NCBI RefSeq assembly: GCF_031082405.1
Contig: NZ_JAVHJU010000067.1
Location: 124,001 to 188,000 of the forward strand
Direction: 5' to 3'
Length of the DNA: 64,000 bases
DNA from: Amycolatopsis sp. A133
Lineage (GTDB): Bacteria > Actinomycetota > Actinomycetes > Mycobacteriales > Pseudonocardiaceae
The notes beneath the pieces were generated by a model. That model was not told where the DNA came from. It did not search any database and saw nothing but the letters and a program-made list of their open reading frames with translations. The translations under genes and the position numbers were made by a program. Below, in pieces: positions 23,692 to 31,716 of the stretch. The first letter of the stretch is position 1, and each line of letters starts with the position of its first letter.

Positions 23692-24327
23692 ATGACGAAC
23701 GCACAGCTCACGGCCCTGCAGGACGGTTTCACCGGGTTTCTCGCGCTGTGGGTCGTGGTGCTCGTCCCGCAGCTGATCACCCAGCTCGCCCGGCACGGCG
23801 GCCTGCGGCTGCGCGGCCTCGCCACCACCGCGGCGGTGCTGCTCTACGGCTGCATGACCCTCGCGGTCGTCTTCCTGCCGCTGCCGGGCCCCGGCACCCG
23901 CCGGCTCAGCCAGACCGTGCAGCTGCACCCGTTCCAGTGGATCGCCGACATCCACACCGAGCTGCTCAAGCACGGCGGGTCCTGGTTCATGACGCAGACG
24001 TTCCAGCAGGCGTGCTTGAACGTCCTGCTGTTCGTCCCGCTCGGGGTGTTCGCGCGGATCCTGTGGTGCCGGGGCCTGACCGGCACGGCGCTGATCGGCT
24101 TCACGGCGTCACTGCTCATCGAGATCACGCAGCTCACCGCGAACTTCGGCACGGCGCCGTACGTCTACCGCATCTTCGACGTCGACGACCTCATGAACAA
24201 CACGTTCGGCGCCGGCGTCGGCTGGGTGTTCGGCGCCCTGCTGCTGACCCTGCTCCGCAGCCGTCCTTCAACGGTCGGCGTGCAGCCGGCCCGGCGCGAG
24301 CGGGTCCACTTCGCCGAGACGCGCTAA
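23692..24327 (+). CDS. VanZ-family membrane protein
   Basis: 211 aa with five predicted helices. VanZ features: QLHPFQWIADIHTELL, the long helix LNVLLFVPLGVFARIL, GFTASLLIEITQLTANFG and the motif DVDDLMNNTFGAGVGW (D-x-DD-x-x-x-N-x-x-G) that defines the family. VanZ gives teicoplanin tolerance in enterococci; in glycopeptide-type actinomycetes such genes are common and their role is not settled. Its 3' end overlaps a small opposite-strand gene. Confidence 0.9.
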   Translation: MTNAQLTALQDGFTGFLALWVVVLVPQLITQLARHGGLRLRGLATTAAVLLYGCMTLAVVFLPLPGPGTRRLSQTVQLHPFQWIADIHTELLKHGGSWFMTQTFQQACLNVLLFVPLGVFARILWCRGLTGTALIGFTASLLIEITQLTANFGTAPYVYRIFDVDDLMNNTFGAGVGWVFGALLLTLLRSRPSTVGVQPARRERVHFAETR

Positions 24328-24444
24328 CCGGGCTTTCCGCTGCAGCGCCGCCCGCTTGGCGGCCCGCCTGTCCTCGAGGACGACGACGAGCACGGCGACG
24401 GCCAAGACCAGCGCAACCAGCCCGAGGACGATCGGAAGCTGCAC
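24268..24444 (-). CDS. Predicted small membrane protein
   Basis: 58 aa. GTG start preceded at good distance by AGGAGG. The sequence is a single long hydrophobic helix (LPIVLGLVALVLAVAVLVVV) followed by the charged stretch EDRRAAKRAALQRKARL, a tail-out or anchor-type peptide. Sixty bases of its 3' end lie antisense to the VanZ gene, and the composition of that part partly reflects the other strand. Real but unproven; no family recognised. Confidence 0.5.
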   Translation of the reverse strand: MQLPIVLGLVALVLAVAVLVVVLEDRRAAKRAALQRKARLARLGEVDPLAPGRLHADR

Positions 24445-24560
24445 AAAATCCTCCTCGGTACGGCGCTGTGCGGGAGATCACACAGGTTACGCAGGTCCGT
24501 GCCGGATTCGCTACCCCCGGCTACCGGGCGCCGGTCCGGGGTTGACCGGAAACTGGACGG

Positions 24561-25121
24561 GTGAGCACCCGACCCACGAAGGACCAGCTGGCCGCGGCCC
24601 AAAACGCCACCATCCCCGACGTCATCGCGCCCGGTCTCGACGTCCTCTTCTGCGGCATCAACCCCGGCCTCTACTCCGGCGCGCTCGGTCAGCACTTCGC
24701 CCGCCCCGGCAACCGCTTCTGGCCCGCGCTCCACAACGGCGGCTTCACCCCGCGGCGGTACTCGCCCAGCGAGCAGGACAAGCTGCTCGACCTCAAGCTC
24801 GGCGTCACGAACGTCGTCGCCCGAACCACCGCCCGCGCCGACGAACTGACCGGCGACGAGCTGCGCGAAGGCGGGAAACTGCTGGTCGCGAAGGTGCTCA
24901 AGTACCGGCCGCGGTGGCTCGCCGTCGTCGGCATCACGGCGTACCGGACCGCGTTCGGGTTCCCGAAGGCGCGCGTCGGGCGGCAGGACCACCGGATCGG
25001 GGACACCCGCGTGTGGGTGCTGCCGAACCCGAGCGGGCTCAACGCGCACTGGACGCCGGCCGGGCTGGCGGTCGAGTTCGCCGAGCTGCGGACCGCATCC
25101 GGCGACTGTCGAAATCGTTGA
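24561..25121 (+). CDS. mug: G/U mismatch-specific DNA glycosylase
   Basis: 186 aa, Mug/TDG branch of the uracil-DNA glycosylases. DVLFCGINPGLYSG is motif 1 (G-I-N-P-G, with the catalytic Asn), GNRFWPALHNGGF and LGVTNVV follow, and VLPNPSGLNAHW is motif 2 with the intercalating loop. Removes U or T opposite G and some alkylated bases, starting base-excision repair. GTG start at 24561. Confidence 0.92.
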   Translation: MSTRPTKDQLAAAQNATIPDVIAPGLDVLFCGINPGLYSGALGQHFARPGNRFWPALHNGGFTPRRYSPSEQDKLLDLKLGVTNVVARTTARADELTGDELREGGKLLVAKVLKYRPRWLAVVGITAYRTAFGFPKARVGRQDHRIGDTRVWVLPNPSGLNAHWTPAGLAVEFAELRTASGDCRNR

Positions 25122-25388
25122 ACGAGCTGCGGGCCACCCTCAGTAGCGCCAACTGCCCCATCGGGCCCCTTCCCGCCCCGACGAGCCATCTCGTCAAGAT
25201 CCACTTCTACCGAAAGTTTGCTGTGACCGGCGGATTGGGCCATGAGGGGGAGTTGCCGTCATGAGCTGCGCAATCGCGACTCGTACCAAGCAGGAGAAGT
25301 CGCTTCCGGCCGGACCCGGCAGGGGGACCGGACGGTGCCGGAGACGTCCGGCACCCCAGGAGCGACGGCGCAGAGACGGAGGCCCGCG

Positions 25389-26174
25389 ATGCACGGCATC
25401 GAGCCCACCCGCAGGCCCACTGGGCCGGCCGGCCCCGGTGGGCGCAGCCTGGGCGTGGCGGTCGTCGACCCCGTCCCGATCTTCCGCGACGGCCTCGCGG
25501 CGCTCGTCCACCGCAACCAGGGGCTGCACTGGGCCGGGCAGGCGGCCAGCCACCACGCCGCCCTGCAGCTGTGCGAGCAGGTCAAGCCGGACGTCGTCGT
25601 CCTCGACTCGGCGCTCGACCCGAACTGTCACCTGACGAAGCTGCTCAACGCCGGCGACCCGGCGCTGATCCTGGTCACCCTGATCCGTGACGCGAATCGC
25701 ACCCAGCAGTACCTGGCGGCCGCGATCGCCGCGGGCGCGCACGCCATCGTGCCGCGATCGATCGATTCACGACGACTTGCCGAAGCGATCCGGCGGGCCC
25801 ACACCGAACGCCGGTACATCGACCCGGCACTGGCCGCCCTGACCGCCCGGCCGAAGCGCGCGAGCGCGCCGAAGGGCGACCTCGCGCACGACAGCCCGCC
25901 GGCGCCACGCGGCGCGATGCCGCTGTCCAGGCGCGAATACCAGGTGCTCCAGCTGGTCGCCGAAGGGCTCGAAAACTCGGCGATCGCGAAACTGCTGTTC
26001 CTGTCCGTCGAGACGGTCCGGACCCACGTCAAGAGCATCCTGCGCAAGCTCTCCGCCCGGGACCGGACACACGCCGTGACGATCGCCTTCCGCGGCGGGA
26101 TCCTCGTCGCCCGGCCCGAAGACGGGTACGTCCCGGTGACGGCGGACACAACGGCGATCCCGGAGCACCGCTGA
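25389..26174 (+). CDS. NarL/LuxR-type response regulator
   Basis: 261 aa. Receiver domain in the first ~140 residues: VAVVDPVPIFRDGLAALV and VKPDVVVLDSALDPN give the phosphoacceptor Asp on strand 3; the usual N-terminal DD pair is reduced to one Asp and the Lys of strand 5 is not obvious, so phosphorylation may be atypical. A linker rich in Pro/Ala leads to the LuxR helix-turn-helix: PLSRREYQVLQLVAEGLENS, IAKLLFLSVETVRTHVKSIL. No sensor kinase gene is adjacent. The longest frame opens 49 codons earlier; ATG at 25389 is preferred because the upstream part is low-complexity. Confidence 0.85.
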   Translation: MHGIEPTRRPTGPAGPGGRSLGVAVVDPVPIFRDGLAALVHRNQGLHWAGQAASHHAALQLCEQVKPDVVVLDSALDPNCHLTKLLNAGDPALILVTLIRDANRTQQYLAAAIAAGAHAIVPRSIDSRRLAEAIRRAHTERRYIDPALAALTARPKRASAPKGDLAHDSPPAPRGAMPLSRREYQVLQLVAEGLENSAIAKLLFLSVETVRTHVKSILRKLSARDRTHAVTIAFRGGILVARPEDGYVPVTADTTAIPEHR

Positions 26175-26248
26175 CCTCCGTTCCCCAGGAAGAACCCCAC
26201 AATCGGGGGGATTTCCGATACTCGGAAGTGCGGATCTGCTTGCTCCAG

Positions 26249-26286
26249 TTACCCGCAGGTAATATCCTGAAGTTACCGGCGAGTAA
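26249..26286. promoter_or_regulatory. Tandem palindromes upstream of fadE5
   Basis: Two 14-bp inverted repeats, TTACC-CGCA-GGTAA (26249-26262) and TTACC-GGCG-AGTAA (26273-26286), start 24 bp apart and end 47 bp before the fadE5 ATG. Same pattern as the etfD, SCP2/TetR and fabG4/fadA2 sites. Probable TetR-type operators; the spacing near two helical turns suits two dimers on one DNA face. Confidence 0.65.
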
Positions 26287-26333
26287 GGCGAACGTGTGCC
26301 CGGCCGGGGAGCCGAACACATTGGAGTGACGAC

Positions 26334-28169
26334 ATGGGCCACTACAAGAGCAACGTCCGAGACCTGGAGTTCAACCTCTTCGAGGTACTCGGCGTGCAGG
26401 AGCGCCTGGGCAAGGGTGTGCTCGCCGAATCCGACGAAGAGACCGCGCGCGGGGTGCTGTCCGAGCTGAACAAGCTCGCGACCGGGCCGCTCGCCGAGTC
26501 CTTCGCCGACGCCGACCGCAACCCGCCCGTGTACGACCCGAAGACGTTCAGCGTCAAGATCCCCGAGTCGTTCAAGAAGAGCTACAAGCAGCTCCTCGAC
26601 GGCGAGTGGTGGCGCCTCGGCCTGACCAACGACCTCGGCGGCTTCGGTCTCCCGCCGACCGTGCAGTGGGCGGCGTCCGAGCTCATCCTCGGCGCGAACG
26701 CCCCGCTGTTCATGTACCTGGCGGGCCCGAACTTCGCGATGATCGTGAACAAGAACGGCACCGAAGAGCAGAAGCACTGGGCCCAGCTCATGATCGACCG
26801 GGCCTGGGGCGCCACGATGGTGCTGACCGAGCCGGACGCCGGCTCCGACGTCGGCGCGGGCCGCACCAAGGCCACCAAGCAGGAGGACGGCTCCTGGCAC
26901 ATCGACGGCGTGAAGCGGTTCATCACCTCGGCCGAGCACGACATGAGCGAAAACATCATGCACCTGGTGCTCGCCCGTCCCGAGGGCCCCGGCATCGAGA
27001 CCCGGCCGGGCACCAAGGGCCTGTCGCTGTTCCTCGTGCCGAAGTTCCACTTCGACTCACAAACCGGTGAGCTGGGCGAGCGCAACGGCGCCTTCGTCAC
27101 CAACGTCGAGCACAAGATGGGCATCAAGGCCTCGACGACGTGCGAGCTGACCTTCGGCCAGCACGGCACCCCGGCCAAGGGCTGGCTGCTCGGCGAGGTG
27201 CACGACGGCATCGCGCAGATGTTCCAGGTCATCGAGTACGCCCGGATGATGGTCGGCACGAAGGCCATCGCGACGCTGTCGACGGGTTACCTCAACGCGC
27301 TCGAGTACGCCAAGGAGCGCGTCCAGGGCGCCGACCTGCCGAACATGCTGAACAAGGCCGCCCCGCGCGTCACCATCACGCACCACCCGGACGTCCGCCG
27401 CTCGCTGATGCTCCAGAAGGCGTACGCCGAGGGCCTCCGCGCGGTGTACCTCTACACGGCGTCCTTCCAGGACCAGCTGTGGACCGGCGAGGGCGACCTC
27501 AAGCTCGCGCACGGCGTCAACGACCTGCTGCTGCCGATCGTCAAGGGGGTCGGCTCCGAGCGCGCCACCGAGCAGCTCGTGCAGTCGCTGCAGACGCTGG
27601 GCGGGTCCGGCTTCCTGCAGGACTACCCGATCGAGCAGTACATCCGCGACGCCAAGATCGACTCGCTGTACGAGGGCACCACGGCGATCCAGTCGCTGGA
27701 CTTCTTCTTCCGGAAGATCGTCCGCGACAAGGGCCAGTCGCTGGCCTTCGTCGCCGGGGAGATCACCAAGTTCATCGAGTCCGAGGCGGGCAACGGCCGG
27801 CTCAAGAACGAGCGCGCGCTGCTCAAGCAGGCCCTCGAGGACACCCAGGGCATGCTCGGCTCGCTGATCGGCTACCTGACCGCGTCCCAGGAGGACCCGC
27901 AGAGCATCAACAAGGTCGGCCAGCACACGGTCCGCCTGCTGATGTCGGTCGGCGACCTGCTCATCGGCTGGCAGCTGCTCAAGCACGCCGAGGTCGCCAT
28001 CGGCAAGCTCGACGCGGGCGCGTCCGCCAAGGACGTCCCGTTCTACGAGGGCAAGATCGCCTCGGCCTCGTTCTTCGCGAAGCAGGTGCTGCCGGAGCTG
28101 ACCGCCCGCCGCGCCATCGTGGAGGCCGCCGACAACGCGCTCATGGAGCTGGACGAAGCCGCGTTCTGA
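26334..28169 (+). CDS. fadE5: Acyl-CoA dehydrogenase, FadE5 type
   Basis: 611 aa, the length of mycobacterial FadE5. MGHYKSNVRDLEFNLFEVLG is the FadE5-type opening. FAD/substrate motifs: WGATMVLTEPDAGSDVGAGR (the TEPDAGSD motif), WHIDGVKRFITSAEHDMSEN, QTLGGSGFLQDYPIEQYIRDAKIDSLYEGTT (catalytic Glu in the YEGTT segment); a C-terminal ~150-residue helical extension marks the long FadE branch. It oxidises acyl-CoA to trans-2-enoyl-CoA, giving electrons to EtfBA and so to EtfD. Operator pair upstream, terminator downstream; a one-gene unit. Confidence 0.92.
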   Translation: MGHYKSNVRDLEFNLFEVLGVQERLGKGVLAESDEETARGVLSELNKLATGPLAESFADADRNPPVYDPKTFSVKIPESFKKSYKQLLDGEWWRLGLTNDLGGFGLPPTVQWAASELILGANAPLFMYLAGPNFAMIVNKNGTEEQKHWAQLMIDRAWGATMVLTEPDAGSDVGAGRTKATKQEDGSWHIDGVKRFITSAEHDMSENIMHLVLARPEGPGIETRPGTKGLSLFLVPKFHFDSQTGELGERNGAFVTNVEHKMGIKASTTCELTFGQHGTPAKGWLLGEVHDGIAQMFQVIEYARMMVGTKAIATLSTGYLNALEYAKERVQGADLPNMLNKAAPRVTITHHPDVRRSLMLQKAYAEGLRAVYLYTASFQDQLWTGEGDLKLAHGVNDLLLPIVKGVGSERATEQLVQSLQTLGGSGFLQDYPIEQYIRDAKIDSLYEGTTAIQSLDFFFRKIVRDKGQSLAFVAGEITKFIESEAGNGRLKNERALLKQALEDTQGMLGSLIGYLTASQEDPQSINKVGQHTVRLLMSVGDLLIGWQLLKHAEVAIGKLDAGASAKDVPFYEGKIASASFFAKQVLPELTARRAIVEAADNALMELDEAAF

Positions 28170-28182
28170 TCAATGTGTTCGG

Positions 28183-28220
28183 CCGAAGGACCCCTTCCTG
28201 ACAGGGAAGGGGTCCTTCGG
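28183..28220 (+). terminator. Terminator after fadE5
   Basis: 16-bp arms (CCGAAGGACCCCTTCC with GGAAGGGGTCCTTCGG), 6-nt loop, followed by CGTTT. Strong perfect hairpin 13 bp after the stop codon. Confidence 0.85.
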
Positions 28221-28303
28221 CGTTTCGGCCCGCGATCGCCGGGGAATTCCGTCTTCGAGTTCGCGGGATCCGAGTGGCCGGACCCGCACCGAGAGGAGAA
28301 GCG

Positions 28304-28579
28304 ATGACTGTCGCCGGCATCATCAGTGCCATCATCGTCGGGTTGATCATCGGCGTTTTGGGCCGGCTGGTCGCTCCCGGCAAGCAGAACATCCCGATCT
28401 GGCTGACCATCCTGATCGGTATCATCGCCGCGTTCATCGGCACGGCCATCGCGCGGGGTCTGGGCTACGCCGACACGAACGGTATCGACTGGCTGGAGAT
28501 CCTCACCCAGGTCGTGCTCGCCGCGCTCGGCGTCAGCATCGCCGCGGCGGCCTACGGTCGTCGCGGGGTAACCAGGTAA
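28304..28579 (+). CDS. GlsB/YeaQ/YmgE family membrane protein
   Basis: 91 aa, three membrane helices. VAGIISAIIVGLIIGVLGRL has the family GxxxGxxxR/L pattern (IGVLGRLVAPGKQNIP), then WLTILIGIIAAFIGTAIARG and a C-terminal helix. Members are small stress-induced inner-membrane proteins once called transglycosylase-associated; biochemical role not known. GAGAGGAGAA supplies the ribosome-binding site. Flanked by terminators on both sides, hence monocistronic. Confidence 0.9.
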   Translation: MTVAGIISAIIVGLIIGVLGRLVAPGKQNIPIWLTILIGIIAAFIGTAIARGLGYADTNGIDWLEILTQVVLAALGVSIAAAAYGRRGVTR

Positions 28580-28594
28580 CGCTTTCGGCTGACG

Positions 28595-28634
28595 GCCCGG
28601 CCGGTTCACCCTCGGGTGAACCGGCCGGGCTTTT
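28595..28634. terminator. Terminator after the YeaQ-type gene
   Basis: GCCCGGCCGGTTCACCC pairs with GGGTGAACCGGCCGGGC around TC, then TTTT. It also ends convergent transcription from the MFS gene whose stop is at 28641, acting in both directions. Confidence 0.85.
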
Positions 28635-28640
28635 CCGTGC

Positions 28641-30056
28641 CTACCGCCGGGCCGACGCGCGCGCCAGCGCGACGGCGAACCCGACGCCCACCACCAGCAA
28701 CGCCGCCGCGCAGATCATCGTCGTGGTGATGGCGTGCGCGGACGAACCGACGGCGAGGGTCAGGAAGAGGCTCCCGAACGTCGCCACGCCCACGACCTGC
28801 CCCAGCTGCAACGTCGTCGTGAGCAGGCCGCTGGCGTCCGCCGCGCTTTCGAGCGGGACGTGGGTCAGCGCGTGCGCCATCAGGGAACCGAACGCCAGGC
28901 CCATGGAGAGGCCGAAGAGCAACAGCGCGGCGAAGAAGAGCACGCCGCCGGTTCCGCCGTCCTTCAGGCTCAGGCCGAGCAACGTGTACGCGACCGCCGA
29001 CCCCGCGTAGCCGCACGGTGTCAGTGCCGCGTGGACGCGTTCGGGCAGCTTGTGCCAGAAGAACCCGCACACGCCGAAAACCACCCCGCCCGGCGCCATG
29101 GTGAGCCCGGCGGCCAGCGCCGTCTCGCCGAGGCCCCCCTGCAGGTGCAACGCCACGCAGAACAGGAAACCGCCGTAGGAAGCGACCCCGGTGGCCAGCG
29201 CGGCGAGTCCCGGTGCGACACCGCGGATCTTGAGCACGCCGAGGTTGACGAGCGGGTCGCGCACCCGGCGTTCCACGACCACGAACAGCGCCGCCAGCAG
29301 CGCACCCGCCGCGAGCGAGCCGAACGTCCACACCGGCCAGCCGGTCTCGTGCCCGAGGACGAGCGGCAGCACGACGAGCACCACCGCGGGCACGGCGAGC
29401 GCGAGGCCGGCGACGTCGAGACGGCGGCCCGCTTTCGCCGCGCCGCCGGGCACCAGCCGCAGTGCTAGCGCGGCGACGAGCACCCCGATCGGCACGTTCA
29501 CCAGGAAGATCGGCCGCCAGCCCGCGCCGAAGAGGTCCGCGCCGACGAGCACCCCGCCGAGCACCTGGCCGGAGACGAACGCGACGGAGATCACCGCGGT
29601 GTACGCGCTGAGCGCCTTGGCCCGCGCGGGCCCGCTGAACTGCGCCTGGATGACGCTGATGACCTGCGGCATCATCAACGCCGCCCCGGCGCCCTGGGCG
29701 ATCCGCGCGACGATCAGCACACCGGCGCCGGGCGCCAGCCCGCACAGCAGCGAACAGACGGTGAAGGCGACGACGCCGGTCACGAACAGCCGTCGCCGCC
29801 CGAACAGCTCGCCGAGCCGGGCGCCGGTGATCAGCAACATCGCGTAGCCCACGGTGTAGCCGGAAACGACGAGCTGCAGCGCGGCGCCGGACGCGTGCAG
29901 GTCGGTGCGGATGTCGGTCATGGCGACGTTCACGACGGTGACGTCGAGCAGCGCCATGAACTGGCCGAGCAGCAGGACGGCCAGCATGAACCACGGCCGC
30001 CGGTCCGGCCGGGCGGCCCGGTCCGGGGTGGCCGTGGCAGAGGTGGTCAGTGTCAT
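28641..30056 (-). CDS. MFS drug transporter, DHA2 (14-helix) type
   Basis: 471 aa with 14 predicted helices. MALLDVTVVNVAMTDIRTDL is DHA2 motif D1, LLITGARLGELFGRRRLFVT is motif A (G-x-L-x-D/E-x-x-G-R-R), IAQGAGAALMMPQVISVIQA is motif C-like and FVSGQVLGGVL the central motif. Proton-antiport export of a hydrophobic toxin or drug. ATG at 30056 fits the conserved helix 1 placement; the frame stays open far upstream over the divergent gene, which is an antisense artefact. The divergent XRE regulator probably controls it. Confidence 0.9.
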   Translation of the reverse strand: MTLTTSATATPDRAARPDRRPWFMLAVLLLGQFMALLDVTVVNVAMTDIRTDLHASGAALQLVVSGYTVGYAMLLITGARLGELFGRRRLFVTGVVAFTVCSLLCGLAPGAGVLIVARIAQGAGAALMMPQVISVIQAQFSGPARAKALSAYTAVISVAFVSGQVLGGVLVGADLFGAGWRPIFLVNVPIGVLVAALALRLVPGGAAKAGRRLDVAGLALAVPAVVLVVLPLVLGHETGWPVWTFGSLAAGALLAALFVVVERRVRDPLVNLGVLKIRGVAPGLAALATGVASYGGFLFCVALHLQGGLGETALAAGLTMAPGGVVFGVCGFFWHKLPERVHAALTPCGYAGSAVAYTLLGLSLKDGGTGGVLFFAALLLFGLSMGLAFGSLMAHALTHVPLESAADASGLLTTTLQLGQVVGVATFGSLFLTLAVGSSAHAITTTMICAAALLVVGVGFAVALARASARR

Positions 30057-30165
30057 GCCTCTGACCTTGGGACTCTTCGGTTCCGGGCGGAGAGAGCCTG
30101 GGGATGCTGGTACCGGGAGCACCCGTTTCCCCGAAATTGTCGTACCCCTCCGGCACCATGTCGGC

Positions 30166-31008
30166 ATGACGTCAACGCAGGTCCACACGAGCCGCCGGGA
30201 GGAACTCGGCCAGTTCCTCAAGGCGTGCCGGGCGCGGATCGGCCCCGAAGAGGTCGGGCTGCCGCCCGGCGTGCGCCGTCGCACGAGCGGGTTGCGGCGG
30301 GAGGAGGTCGCGCTGCTCGCCGGCGTCGGCGTCACCTGGTACACGTGGCTGGAGCAGGGTCGGCCGATCAACGCGAGTGCGCAGGTGCTCGATGCGGTGG
30401 CGCGCACGCTGCGGATGGACCACACCGAGCGGGAGCACCTGTACCGGCTGGCGGAGCTGACGCCATCCCGGCTGCCGTCGTCGGTCGAAGTGGTGCCGGA
30501 CGCGGTGCGCGAGGTGCTGCGCGCGCTTGATCCGCTGCCCGCCACGGTCGTCAACGGCCGGTTCGACGTGCTGGAGTCGAACGCGGCGCAGAACGAGCTG
30601 TTCTGGGAGTGGCACAGCCTGCCGTGCCTGCACAAGAACCTGCTGTGGTGCTGTGTCACCGAGCCGAACGCGCGGGAGTTCCTGCTGAACTACGACGACG
30701 AGGTGCCGCACATGGTCGCGCGGATGCGCGCCGAGTACGGCAGGCACGTCGGCGACCCGGCCTGGGAAGAGGACATCCGGCGTCTGTCGGCGTTGTGCCC
30801 GGAGTTCGCCGAGCTGTGGGCGCGGCAGGAGGTGGCGGAGCCGCGGCCGCGGGTGCGGGAGTTCCAGCACCCGCGGGCCGGGCGGCTGAACTTCCGGCTG
30901 ACCGAACTGGCGGTCTCGGAGGCGCCGGGCCTGCGGATCCAGGTGTCCACTCCGGACGACCCGTCGACGTGGGCGTTGCTGCCCCGGACTCGCCTGGAGG
31001 GGCCATGA
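30166..31008 (+). CDS. XRE regulator with MmyB-like ligand domain
   Basis: 280 aa. Helix-turn-helix: RREELGQFLKACRARIGPEE, RRTSGLRREEVALLAGVGVT, WYTWLEQGRPINAS (about residues 10-75). The C-terminal ~190 residues match the MmyB-like PAS-type ligand-binding domain (NGRFDVLESNAAQNELFW; FQHPRAGRLNFRLTEL), which in MmyB binds fatty acid-like ligands. It diverges from the MFS pump gene (109-bp gap) and is translationally coupled to the downstream leucine-rich-repeat gene through ATGA. Confidence 0.9.
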   Translation: MTSTQVHTSRREELGQFLKACRARIGPEEVGLPPGVRRRTSGLRREEVALLAGVGVTWYTWLEQGRPINASAQVLDAVARTLRMDHTEREHLYRLAELTPSRLPSSVEVVPDAVREVLRALDPLPATVVNGRFDVLESNAAQNELFWEWHSLPCLHKNLLWCCVTEPNAREFLLNYDDEVPHMVARMRAEYGRHVGDPAWEEDIRRLSALCPEFAELWARQEVAEPRPRVREFQHPRAGRLNFRLTELAVSEAPGLRIQVSTPDDPSTWALLPRTRLEGP

Positions 31009-31712
31009 CGTCACTCGATCTGAGCGATCGAGGGCTGACGTCGGTGCCTTCGCTGCCGGACGGCGTCACGCGGCTCGACCTGTACAAGAACTCGATCTCG
31101 GAGGTGCCCGGGGCGCTGTGGTCGTCGACCGGGCTGCAGGTGCTTAACCTCGCAGCGAACCGGATTTCTTCGCTGCCGCCGGGCATCTCGGCGCTGACGT
31201 CGCTGCACACGCTCGACCTGGCGCACAACCGGTTCGACTCACTGCCGGACGAGCTGGGCGAGCTGTCCGGGCTCACCGAGTACCTGTACATCAGCGACAA
31301 CCGGCTGACGAAGTTCCCGGCTGCCTGGTGCCGGCTGGGCAAGCTGCGTTATCTGGGGTGCACGGACAACCGGCTCGCTTCGCTGCCGTCGGACCTCTCG
31401 GGGTTCGCGGCGCTGCGCGAACTCCGGCTCTACCGCAACGAGCTGACGGCGCTGCCCGAGTCGATCGGCGCTCTGAGTGCGTTGCGGGAGCTGCACCTGC
31501 GCGGCAACCGGCTCACCGCGCTGCCGTCGTCGATCGGCTCGCTGAGTGAGCTGCGTCAGCTGGACCTGCGGGAGAACTCGTTGACGACGTTGCCCGCGTC
31601 GCTCGCCCGCCTGTCCAAATTGGACAAGCTGGATCTGCGGTGGAACAAGCAGCTCCGGGAGCCGGCGTGGCTGCGCGACTTCGAGGAGGCGGGGTGCATG
31701 GTCCTTCGCTGA
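31005..31712 (+). CDS. Leucine-rich-repeat protein
   Basis: 235 aa made almost entirely of about nine 23-residue leucine-rich repeats of the bacterial/plant-like type, such as LQVLNLAANRISSLPPGISA, LHTLDLAHNRFDSLPDELGE and LRELHLRGNRLTALPSSIGS. No signal peptide, membrane helix or fused GTPase (ROCO) domain: a cytoplasmic solenoid for protein binding. Its ATG overlaps the XRE regulator stop (ATGA), so both are made from one mRNA; a partner or modulator of the regulator, or of the MFS response, is an inference. The VanW gene ends five bases after it on the other strand. Confidence 0.88.
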   Translation: MTSLDLSDRGLTSVPSLPDGVTRLDLYKNSISEVPGALWSSTGLQVLNLAANRISSLPPGISALTSLHTLDLAHNRFDSLPDELGELSGLTEYLYISDNRLTKFPAAWCRLGKLRYLGCTDNRLASLPSDLSGFAALRELRLYRNELTALPESIGALSALRELHLRGNRLTALPSSIGSLSELRQLDLRENSLTTLPASLARLSKLDKLDLRWNKQLREPAWLRDFEEAGCMVLR

Positions 31713-31716
31713 CAAC

